In this document: in pieces, positions 47,281 to 55,080 of the stretch | Numbering within the stretch: the stretch's first letter is position 1 | How the letters are laid out: each line of letters begins with the position of its first letter | Source of the DNA: Brachybacterium endophyticum | Lineage (GTDB): Bacteria; Actinomycetota; Actinomycetes; Actinomycetales; Dermabacteraceae | DNA: 64,000 nt | Assembly: GCF_003130585.1 (NCBI RefSeq) | Contig: NZ_QFKX01000002.1 | Span: 744,001-808,000, forward strand | Reading direction: 5' to 3' | Translations under genes and position numbers: made by a program | Notes under the pieces: generated by a model | Seen by the model: only the letters and a program-made list of their open reading frames with translations | Told to the model about the DNA's origin: nothing | Database searches by the model: none

Positions 47281-48294
47281 TCAGGAGCCGTCGAACTGCT
47301 CGGGCAGCTCCCAGTGCCCGTCGGGGGCGCGCCGAGCGAGCTCCCCGACCCAACCCGCCGTGCGCTCGAGGGTGGACCTCACCTCCGGCGGCGTGCCGAT
47401 CAGCTCGGTCAGTCGACGCCCCTCGAGCTCCTGCCCGGTCGCCCAGGCCCCGGGGATCAGGGCCGTCCCGGGCTCTGGTTCCGACGCGATCCCGGGGCCG
47501 CCCACCGGGCCCCCGTCGCCGGCCGCGACGATCTCCGCCTCCGCTCCCCACGACGAGGCCAGGATCCGCGCGACCTCGAGGTTCGTCGCGGTTGGGGCAT
47601 CGGCGACGTTGACCTTCCGGGCATCCGGCGCGCGCAGGCATGCGGAGACGGCGCGAGAGATCGTGAGGGTCGAGGTGAGCGAGCCGGCCTCCTCGGCCTT
47701 CTGCACCAGTATCCGGCGGGTCCCCGCCAGCAGTGCCGCGAGCAGCGGCCATTCCCGCACCCGCCGCGTGCTCGGCCCGTGGATCCGTGCAGGGCGCAGC
47801 ACCGAGACCCGTCGGCCGCTCGCGGCGAGAACGCGCTCCGCCTCGGCCTTGTTCGTCCCGTACCCCTCGCGGGAGTTCCAGGGCTCACCGGCATAGTCCA
47901 GGGTCTGGTTCTCCTCCGACGTCGGCCGGTCCCAGACGGGGCGTACGTCGGAGTTCGCATGGTTCCCGAGCGCATCGACGTAGACCGCACGGGAGGACAG
48001 CATGACGGTGCCCTCGCAGCGAGTGGACCAGCGGGCGAGGTCCGCCGCGTGGGCGGGGGAGTAGCACTGGCCGTCGACGATGCCGTCGAGACCGTCGCCG
48101 ACCAGGTCATCGAGGGCGTCGACGTCCTCCCGATCGTTGCGCAGCACCCGGATCCCCAGGTCGTGCCAATGGGGTGGGGCCAGCTCCGGCCGACGGCAGG
48201 TGACGGTCACCGAGGCCCCCGAACGTGCAAGATCCTCGGCGGTCGCGGCAAGTGTGCCGGTCCCGCCGAGGATCAGGACGCTTCGTGAGCTCAA
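47281..48294 (-). CDS. NAD-dependent epimerase/dehydratase-like (SDR) protein
   Basis: A 337-residue extended SDR-type protein. The N-terminal Rossmann motif is LILGGTGTLAATAEDL (GxxGxxA), and VMLSSRAVYVD followed by YGTNKAEAE gives the Ser-x-Tyr-xxx-Lys like arrangement. The substrate is unknown; such proteins act on nucleotide sugars or serve as NAD(P)-binding regulators. The start is TTG at 48294, overlapping the helicase stop (TTGA); no other start fits before the Rossmann motif, so coupling to the helicase decides it. Confidence 0.78.
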   Translation of the reverse strand: MSSRSVLILGGTGTLAATAEDLARSGASVTVTCRRPELAPPHWHDLGIRVLRNDREDVDALDDLVGDGLDGIVDGQCYSPAHAADLARWSTRCEGTVMLSSRAVYVDALGNHANSDVRPVWDRPTSEENQTLDYAGEPWNSREGYGTNKAEAERVLAASGRRVSVLRPARIHGPSTRRVREWPLLAALLAGTRRILVQKAEEAGSLTSTLTISRAVSACLRAPDARKVNVADAPTATNLEVARILASSWGAEAEIVAAGDGGPVGGPGIASEPEPGTALIPGAWATGQELEGRRLTELIGTPPEVRSTLERTAGWVGELARRAPDGHWELPEQFDGS

Positions 48295-50123
48295 CTCTCC
48301 TGGGAGCCGCCGGCCGGGGTCTGCTCGCCCTGGCCGCTCTGGCCGCCCTCGCCGCCGCGGCGACGGTTGCGGCCACCGCGCGAGCGCCGACGACGCGGAC
48401 GCGAGGACTCCTCGCCCTCGCCGGAACGGCCGCCCTCGCGGTTCCCGCCGTTCTCGCGCTCGGTCCCGGAGACCACCTCGCCGTTCACGCGGCGGGTGCG
48501 GGTGCGGCTGCGGGAGCGGCGGGGGCGCTGCCCCTCGTCCGAGCTCTCGCCCTCACGGCGCTCGGAGCTCTCGGAGCGGCTGCCACCCTCGGAGCGGTTG
48601 CCGCCCTGGGAGCCGCCGCCCTCGGAACGACCGCGTCCGCCGCGTCCGCCCCGGCCGCCGTGCTCCCCGCGTCCGCCGCGGTCCGAGCGCGAGGACTGCT
48701 CGCGGCGGGACTCGGGCCCGCCCAGGTCCTCGATCTCCTCGGCGTCCAGGCCAGCGCGCGTGCGCCGGTCCTTGGGCAGGGTGCCCTTGGCGTCGGTGGG
48801 GATGTCCAGGTCGGTGAACAGGTGCTCCGAGGTCGAGTAGGTCTCGACGGCCTCGGTGGACTCGAGCCCCAGCTGGCGGGCGATGAGCGCCCAACGCGCC
48901 AGGTCCTCCCAGTCCACGAAGGTGACGGCGGTGCCCTTCTTGCCCGCGCGACCGGTGCGGCCGGTGCGGTGCAGGTAGGTCTTGTCGTCGTCCGGGCTGT
49001 TCCAGTTGATGACGTGGGTGACGTCCTCGACGTCGATGCCGCGGGCGGCGACGTCGGTCGCGATGAGCACGTCGATCTTGCCGGTGCGGAAGGCGCGCAG
49101 GGCCTGCTCGCGGGCGCCCTGGCCCAGGTCGCCGTGCAGCGGGGCCGCGGCGAAGCCACGGTCCATGAGGTCGTGGGCGACCTTGTCCGCCTGGCGCTTG
49201 GTGCGCATGAACACGATCGTCAGGCCGCGGCCGCGGGCCTGCAGGATCTTCGCGAGCACCTCGATCTTGTCGAGCTGGTGCGCGCGGTAGATGACCTGCT
49301 TGATGTCGGCCTTGGTGCGCGAGGCGTCACCCGGGTCGTGGGCACGGATGTGCGTGGGCCTGCTCATGAAGCGGCGGGCCAGGGCCATGATCGGCCCGGG
49401 CATCGTCGCGGAGAACAGCATCGTCTGACGCGTGGTCGGGACGGCCTTGAGGATCTTCTCGATGTCCTCCAGGAAGCCCAGGTCGAGCATCTCGTCGGCC
49501 TCGTCGAGCACGGCCGTGCGGACCTGCGAGAGGTCCAGGTGGCCCTGACGCATGAGGTCGATGAGGCGACCCGGGGTGCCCACCACAATCTCGATGCCCT
49601 TCTGGAGGGCCTCGATCTGCGGCTCGTAGGCACGACCGCCATAGATGGTCAGGATCCGCACGCCGCGATCGGCGGAAGCGGCCTGGAGGTCGGAGGCGAC
49701 CTGAACGGCCAGCTCACGGGTGGGCAGCACGGCGAGGCCCTGCGGGGTGCCGACGGGGCGGCTCTGCGGGTTCTCCTCACCGGGCGCGACGACGCTCTGG
49801 AGCATCGGGATGCCGAAGCCGAGGGTCTTGCCGGTGCCGGTCTTGGCCTGGCCGATGATGTCGCGCCCCTTGAGCGCGATCGGCAGGGTCATGGCCTGGA
49901 TCGGGAACGGGTGGGTGATCCCCTTGGCGGCGAGGGCCTCGACGATGTCCTCGCGGACGTCGAAGTCGGCGAAGGTCTGAGCCGGAGCTTCCTTCGCGGC
50001 CTCCGCGGCCGCGGTCTCGCTGTCGGGGGTGCCGGAGCTCTGCTCGACGGCGATGGAGGAGGCCGGAGTCTCGGGCGCGATGGCGCCGTCGGCCTCAGGG
50101 GTGTGCGTGGTGGTGTCGGGCAC
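48291..50123 (-). CDS. DEAD-box ATP-dependent RNA helicase
   Basis: A 610-residue RNA helicase. Motifs in order: Q-motif region ITHPFPIQAMTLP, AKTGTGKT (I), PTRELA (Ia), VLDEADEML (II, DEAD), FSATMP (III, SAT), ARGIDVEDVTHVIN (V) and HRTGRTGRAG (VI). The tail after about residue 455 is rich in Arg, Gly, Ser and Glu (RGG-like repeats), suited to RNA binding. It probably unwinds RNA in ribosome assembly or decay; the position matches Rv3211 (rhlE) of M. tuberculosis. The GTG start follows an AGAGAGA site. Its stop overlaps the epimerase-like gene. Confidence 0.95.
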   Translation of the reverse strand: MPDTTTHTPEADGAIAPETPASSIAVEQSSGTPDSETAAAEAAKEAPAQTFADFDVREDIVEALAAKGITHPFPIQAMTLPIALKGRDIIGQAKTGTGKTLGFGIPMLQSVVAPGEENPQSRPVGTPQGLAVLPTRELAVQVASDLQAASADRGVRILTIYGGRAYEPQIEALQKGIEIVVGTPGRLIDLMRQGHLDLSQVRTAVLDEADEMLDLGFLEDIEKILKAVPTTRQTMLFSATMPGPIMALARRFMSRPTHIRAHDPGDASRTKADIKQVIYRAHQLDKIEVLAKILQARGRGLTIVFMRTKRQADKVAHDLMDRGFAAAPLHGDLGQGAREQALRAFRTGKIDVLIATDVAARGIDVEDVTHVINWNSPDDDKTYLHRTGRTGRAGKKGTAVTFVDWEDLARWALIARQLGLESTEAVETYSTSEHLFTDLDIPTDAKGTLPKDRRTRAGLDAEEIEDLGGPESRREQSSRSDRGGRGEHGGRGGRGGRGRSEGGGSQGGNRSEGGSRSESSERREGESSDEGQRPRRSRSRTRTRRVNGEVVSGTERENGGNREGGRSGEGEESSRPRRRRSRGGRNRRRGGEGGQSGQGEQTPAGGSQES

Positions 50124-50198
50124 AGTTCATCTCTCTGATCAAAAGGGTGCGCGGCCATCGTAGCGCTGTGCCGTGGCTCAACCCTGGCCGGGATCTCT

Positions 50199-50218
50199 GC
50201 CGCGACCCGGGTCGCGGC
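50199..50218 (-). terminator. Perfect 20-bp palindrome, possible terminator of the DUF3107 gene
   Basis: Two exact 10-base arms with no loop, 155 bases downstream of the DUF3107 stop and before the helicase gene. Confidence 0.4.
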
Positions 50219-50373
50219 GCGCGGACGTCGAGGTGAGAGAGGCAGGGAGCGCGCGGGCGTCGGCGCGCCACGGGGAGGTCTCGCGGGATCGCGGTGACCG
50301 GGCGTGTGACTCGCTCCTCGTCCCCGTGGCTCGGGCGGGTCCGGGACCTGGGCCCCGACCCATCGGGCGGCGG

Positions 50374-50595
50374 TCAGCCCAGGAAGCCGACCCGCTTCGG
50401 CGTGCCGCTCGCGATCTCGACGTAGGCGATCTTCTCGCCCGGGACCAGCACGGTGCCGCCCTTGGAATCGGTGAGCGCGGCGAGCGAGCCGTCGGCCAGG
50501 GCGGTCTCGAGCGCGGACCTCACCGACTCGGCGCTCTCCTCGGTCTCGACGACGAGCTCGCGGGGAGCGTGCTGGATGCCGATGCGGATGTCCAT
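50374..50595 (-). CDS. DUF3107 protein
   Basis: A 73-residue protein (MDIRIGIQHAPRELVVETEES...EKIAYVEIASGTPKRVGFLG), the actinobacterial DUF3107 family (Rv3208A type). Function unknown; the ending KRVGFG/L is conserved. The ATG follows GGAAGGA. It sits between a TetR gene and the helicase as in M. tuberculosis. Confidence 0.9.
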   Translation of the reverse strand: MDIRIGIQHAPRELVVETEESAESVRSALETALADGSLAALTDSKGGTVLVPGEKIAYVEIASGTPKRVGFLG

Positions 50596-50764
50596 TCGGG
50601 GTCCTTCCCTCGTGTGTGTGAGCGGTCGGCTCTGCGCCGGACCGACGGCCGACGACGGCCCCTCGGGACGCGTCGTCGGCACGGAAGATCCTACCGGCGC
50701 AGCAGTCGCCATGACCGGGTCCGGGGCGGCCGATCGGTGCGCTCTCAGACGAATCGCTGCTCTC

Positions 50765-51385
50765 TCAGACCACTTCGAGGCCGTCAGGCTGTTGCCGCGG
50801 GCCGTCCGGAGTCTCCGCGATGCTCGAGAGGCCGCGGGCGATGAAGCGCGAGATCGACTCGGGGTCGGTCTCCAGGTCGCTGCCGCGGCCGTGCACCTCG
50901 TCGCCCGCGAGTGCGATCAGGCAGCGTCCGAGCGCCACGGCCGCGGTGTCGCTGAGCGTGTCGCGGCCCACCAGCGCGACCGAGATCTCCCGGGCGAGCT
51001 CGGTGCGCAGGCGTGAGGCCATCAGGGAGACGGGGTCGGAGACGAGCTCCGGGGAGAGCACCAGGCGCACGTCGGGTCGCTCCGTGGTCAGCTCCCGCAC
51101 CCAGCGCAGAGCGGCCCGCGCGCGCTCGTCCTCGTCGGCCGGGAGGGGAGGCAGCGCCCGGGCGGCCGCCAGGGCCCGTTCCCCGATCGCGCCGAGGACG
51201 GCCAGGTAGAGATCCTCCTTGGAAGCGAAGTGCTGGTAGAGCACGGGTTTGGTGACCCCGATCGAGTGCGCGATCTCGTCCATCGAGGTGCTGCGGAAAC
51301 CGTGCACCATGAAGCCTTCGCTCGCGCGGGCGAGGACCATCGCTCGGCGCTCCGAGCGTGGCATCCTCTGCGGGGTTCCGGTCAT
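50765..51385 (-). CDS. TetR family transcriptional regulator
   Basis: A 206-residue repressor-type protein. The N-terminal helix-turn-helix spans about residues 10-56 (RASEGFMVHGFRSTSMDEIAHSIGVTKPVLYQHFASKEDLYLAVL), and the C-terminal domain is all helical for ligand binding and dimerisation. It matches Rv3208, which lies next to the DUF3107 gene. It diverges from adnA, so it might control itself, adnAB or neither. The ligand is unknown. Confidence 0.9.
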   Translation of the reverse strand: MTGTPQRMPRSERRAMVLARASEGFMVHGFRSTSMDEIAHSIGVTKPVLYQHFASKEDLYLAVLGAIGERALAAARALPPLPADEDERARAALRWVRELTTERPDVRLVLSPELVSDPVSLMASRLRTELAREISVALVGRDTLSDTAAVALGRCLIALAGDEVHGRGSDLETDPESISRFIARGLSSIAETPDGPRQQPDGLEVV

Positions 51386-51460
51386 CTCTCACTCCTAGCG
51401 CGCAGGGCGGCGTGGTTCCCTGGTCGTCGGGGCGACCGTCCAGGCGCACGGCTCGAGCCC

Positions 51461-51466
51461 AGTCTA
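51461..51466 (-). promoter_or_regulatory. -10 hexamer TAGACT (minus strand) for the TetR gene
   Basis: CGGACA lies 16 bases upstream on the same strand as a possible -35. It would give a leader of about 70 bases. Confidence 0.35.
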
Positions 51467-51561
51467 CGGTATTTGTCTGGAATGTCCGTCCTTTGGTGTC
51501 TTCCGTGTCCTCGCCCGCCCGCCGTCCTCGGATGTCCCCGCGCTGTGATCCACTGGGGGAC

Positions 51562-54500
51562 GTGCAGAAGACGGGTCAGGAGCAGGCGGCCGCGGAGCCC
51601 GTGAGCGGGACGTCCGCAGGTCGCCGAGGGGGCAGCTCGTTCGAGGAGCTCACTGTCCTGCCCCCGGATCGGCGACGCCTGCCCGCGGCGCTCTCGCGTG
51701 CGGACCTCGATGCCGATCAGACGGAGGCCCTGGACGCGTTCACGAGTGGTGAGCACGTGCTCGTCCACGGCGTCCCGGGAGCGGGGCGGACCTCTCTCGC
51801 GCTCACCGCCGCCCTCGACCTCGCTCACCGTGACGGCGGGAGCGGCCGGCCCGCATCCGCCTCCGCGACGACGGTCGGGAACGAGGTGCTGCTGCTCTCG
51901 CCTCGTCGGGCCGCGGCCGATCCTCTGCGGGATGCCGTGGCGCTGGCCGGGGCGGCCGCCAGCGTGCGCGTCGCGACCCCGCCGGCCCATGCCTTCGCCG
52001 TGGTCCGTGCGGCGGCGATCGCGCGCGGGCAGGGAGAGCCGAGCCTGGTCACCGGCGCCGATCAGGACGCGCTGCTGTCCGATCTGATCGCCGACCGACA
52101 GGACTGGTCGCTGTCCCTCGAGGCGTCCACACGCGCCCTCCCCGGCTTCCGCACCGAACTGCGCGACGTGATCACCCGCGCCGAGGAGCTCGGGATCGGC
52201 CCCGACGCGCTGCGCACGCTCGCGCTGCAGCGGGGCCGACCGGCCTGGCTCGATGCCGCCGAGATCCTCCGCGACTACCTCGACGTCCTGGACCTCCAGA
52301 GCATGACGGCCCTGGACGCCGGGCCCCGCCTCGACTCCGGTGCCCTCGTGCGCCGGGGGTCCCAGCTCCTCGGAGGCCTCGACCCCCGCCACCTGCCTCG
52401 CGCGGTCGTGGTCGACGACGCCCAGGACCTCACGGCCGCGGGCGTGGATCTGGTGCTCGCCCTCGCGCGCGCCGGGTCCCGCGTGATGGTGACCTCCTGC
52501 CCCGACCAGATGGTCGACTCCTTCCGCGGGGCCGTCGCCGACGCCGCCGCGAGGATCCGGGACGGACTGCCCCGTGCTCCGCGGGAGGTCGCTCTCGCCC
52601 GGTCCCGCCGGGATGCCGTCCCCGCCCCGGCGATCGATGCGCTGCGGGGCCGGCTCCCGCTCGCCGGGTCCCCGAGCAGTCTGCGCCGACCGCTGGACGT
52701 GGCGTCCGACGCCGCGGATGCGCCGGCCGCGACCGAGCCGGGCGTGACCGAGCCGGCCGCGATCGAGTCGGACGCGGGCCCGTCCGCATCGGCCGCACTC
52801 CGCGGACTCAGTGTGCTGACCCTCGCTGACGCCGAGGAGGAGGCCCGCGTCATCGCCGGGGCGCTGCGCGATCTCCACCACGAGCACGCCGTGGCCTACG
52901 ACGAGATGGCGGTCGTCTGCCGTTCGGGTGGAACGGTGCGTGAGCTCGCCGACCAGCTCGCCCGGGCGGGCCTGGCCGTTTCCACACCGCAGCGTCTGCC
53001 CGCGCTGCGGGAGGAACCGGTCGTCCTCGACCTGCTGCGGATCGTCGAGCTCGGGATCGACGGTGGGGGAGCGGGCGGTGAGGACGTCCGGGGCGACGAT
53101 GGCGCCGGGACCGGCGAAGACGGCGGGACTAGCGAAGACGCCGGGATCGGCGACGACGGCGGGACCGACGACGACGCGACCGACGAGGTGACCGGCTCCC
53201 CGCTCCCTCTCTCGCCCGCCGAGGCCGTGCAGCTGCTGCGCGGCCCCTTCGGTGATGCGGACGATCTGCGTCTGCGCCGCATCCGGCGCACGCTGCTGGA
53301 CTCGGACCGTGCGGACGCCACCCCGTCGGCCGAGGACTCGGGCCGCCTGCTGGCCCGCGCGCTCCTCGAGGAGCGGACGCCGGGTCTCGAGGACGGTGGG
53401 GGCACCGCCACGCCGCTGCTGCGGGTCCGGCGGATGATCCGTGCGGTGCGAGAGCTCGGGCCTGCGCCTGCTGCGGCCGATGCTCTCTGGGCTGCGTGGG
53501 AGGCGGCGCACCTGGCGGACGGGTGGCAGCGCGCTGCGCTGGGGGAGGACCACCAGGACGCCGACGGTGCCCGCGCACGGCTCACCGCGCACCGACTGGA
53601 CGCGGTCGGTGCCCTGTTCGCCGCCGTGGACCGCTTCACCGAACGTCGCGGCCAGGCCGACGCCCTCGTGTTCATCGACCAGGTACGCGGCCAGGCCGTC
53701 GCCGAGGACACCCTGGCGCCTCGTGCCGAGCCCACCGGCCGCGTCGCCGTGCTCACCCCCGCCCAGCTCGCCGGCGCCGAGCGCGACACGGTGGTCCTCG
53801 CGCGCGTCCAGGAAGGGGCATGGCCCAACGTCCGCCTGCGCTCGACGTTGTTCGGCGCCGCCGAGCTCAGCCTCCTGGGTACCGGCGTCCACGGCGAGGA
53901 GCTGCCCCTGGAGCCGGCCGCGCTGCGCGCCGTGCAGCGCGAGAGCGTGGTGGCCGACGAGCTGCGGCTCGCCGTCAGCGCACTCACGCGCGCCCGCTCC
54001 CGCGTGCTGGTCACCGCGGTCGACGGTGGTGAGTTCGCGCCCTCGGCGCTGGTCCCGCTGCTCGCCGGACGGGCCGGGGAGGGATGGGTCGATCGCTCCG
54101 TGATCACCGAGGATCCCGGCCCCGCCCCGGATCCGCGCCGTCTCGTCGCCGCCCTGCGGCGCCGCCTGAACGCAGGAGATGACGAGGAGCGGGCCCGGGC
54201 CGCCGTGCTGCTGCACGACCTCCACGAGGCCGGGATCCCCGGCGCGGACCCCGGCAGCTGGTACCACCAGCGGCCCAGCAGCGAGAGCCCCGTGCTCGAC
54301 CCGGATCTGCCGGTGCGTCTGAGCCCCTCGGCGCTCGAGCGCGCCCACGCCTGCCCGCTGGCCTGGCTCCTCGAACGGGCAGGCGGCTCCCGCCCCTCCG
54401 GGCCCGCCCAGCTGGTGGGAACGGCCGTGCACCGTCTGGCCCAGGAGAACCCCACCGGAGTCGCCCCCGAACGCGTCGAGGACCTGGTGGTGCGTCTGCA

Positions 54501-55080
54501 GACCCTGCTGCGCCCTCTGCGCCTGGAGGAGACCTGGTCGGGGCGTCGCACCCTGCGTCGCGCGGAGGACTCGGTGCGGCTCCTGAACGACTACCTGGGT
54601 TCCGCCCCGCCGGCCGCCGCGATCGAGGCGCCCTTCGAGTACCGGCTGGGCGGGGTCGTGCTGCGCGGGGCCATCGACCGCATCGAAGGTGGGGCGGGCC
54701 CCGGGCAGACGCTGCGGATCGTCGACCTGAAGACGGGCCGGGCGCCCAAGAAGGCCGCCGACGTCGAGGAGGACCTGCAGCTGGGTGCGTACCAGACCGC
54801 CGTCGACCGCGGAGCCCTGGCCGACGAGCTCGGGCCGCAGGCCCCGCAGCACCTGGCCGGCGGCCAGCTCGTCTATGTCGGGACCGGCAGCGCCCGGCCC
54901 GCCCTGCGCACCCAGACCGCCCTGGCGTCGGCCGAGGACCCCGACTGGTTCAGCTCGACGGTCGAGAGCACCGCGGGAGCGGTCTCGGGCTCCCGGATGA
55001 CCGCACGGCGCAACGCCCACTGCGACACCTGCTCCGTGCGCAGGATCTGCCCGCTGTGGCCCGAGGGGGCAGAGCTGTGA
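51562..55080 (+). CDS. adnA: AdnA-like subunit of the AdnAB helicase-nuclease
   Basis: A 1172-residue UvrD-like motor fused to a RecB-like nuclease, matching AdnA (Rv3202c), which with AdnB resects DNA double-strand breaks. The motor is degenerate: the P-loop reads GVPGAGRT with Arg76 in place of Lys, and Walker B is VVDDAQD (Asp285-Asp286) in place of DE. A disordered Gly/Asp/Glu insert lies at about 502-548. The nuclease domain is intact: Asp1039 (RGAID) and Asp1055-x-Lys1057 (VDLKTG). Four cysteines (931, 1154, 1157, 1163) form the C...CxxCx5C pattern of an AddB-type 4Fe-4S cluster. The start is uncertain between ATG 51532 and GTG 51562. Its stop overlaps adnB. Confidence 0.88.
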   Translation: MQKTGQEQAAAEPVSGTSAGRRGGSSFEELTVLPPDRRRLPAALSRADLDADQTEALDAFTSGEHVLVHGVPGAGRTSLALTAALDLAHRDGGSGRPASASATTVGNEVLLLSPRRAAADPLRDAVALAGAAASVRVATPPAHAFAVVRAAAIARGQGEPSLVTGADQDALLSDLIADRQDWSLSLEASTRALPGFRTELRDVITRAEELGIGPDALRTLALQRGRPAWLDAAEILRDYLDVLDLQSMTALDAGPRLDSGALVRRGSQLLGGLDPRHLPRAVVVDDAQDLTAAGVDLVLALARAGSRVMVTSCPDQMVDSFRGAVADAAARIRDGLPRAPREVALARSRRDAVPAPAIDALRGRLPLAGSPSSLRRPLDVASDAADAPAATEPGVTEPAAIESDAGPSASAALRGLSVLTLADAEEEARVIAGALRDLHHEHAVAYDEMAVVCRSGGTVRELADQLARAGLAVSTPQRLPALREEPVVLDLLRIVELGIDGGGAGGEDVRGDDGAGTGEDGGTSEDAGIGDDGGTDDDATDEVTGSPLPLSPAEAVQLLRGPFGDADDLRLRRIRRTLLDSDRADATPSAEDSGRLLARALLEERTPGLEDGGGTATPLLRVRRMIRAVRELGPAPAAADALWAAWEAAHLADGWQRAALGEDHQDADGARARLTAHRLDAVGALFAAVDRFTERRGQADALVFIDQVRGQAVAEDTLAPRAEPTGRVAVLTPAQLAGAERDTVVLARVQEGAWPNVRLRSTLFGAAELSLLGTGVHGEELPLEPAALRAVQRESVVADELRLAVSALTRARSRVLVTAVDGGEFAPSALVPLLAGRAGEGWVDRSVITEDPGPAPDPRRLVAALRRRLNAGDDEERARAAVLLHDLHEAGIPGADPGSWYHQRPSSESPVLDPDLPVRLSPSALERAHACPLAWLLERAGGSRPSGPAQLVGTAVHRLAQENPTGVAPERVEDLVVRLQTLLRPLRLEETWSGRRTLRRAEDSVRLLNDYLGSAPPAAAIEAPFEYRLGGVVLRGAIDRIEGGAGPGQTLRIVDLKTGRAPKKAADVEEDLQLGAYQTAVDRGALADELGPQAPQHLAGGQLVYVGTGSARPALRTQTALASAEDPDWFSSTVESTAGAVSGSRMTARRNAHCDTCSVRRICPLWPEGAEL

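Noticed and set aside
48225..50138. A long plus-strand open frame opposite the DEAD-box helicase
   Set aside because: The minus strand has every helicase motif. The plus frame is Leu/Gly/Ala-rich with no domain.
51465..51470. TACGGT as a leaderless promoter for adnA
   Set aside because: The nearest in-frame starts (51532 and 51562) are 60-90 bases downstream, so it does not fit the 6-8 base spacing.
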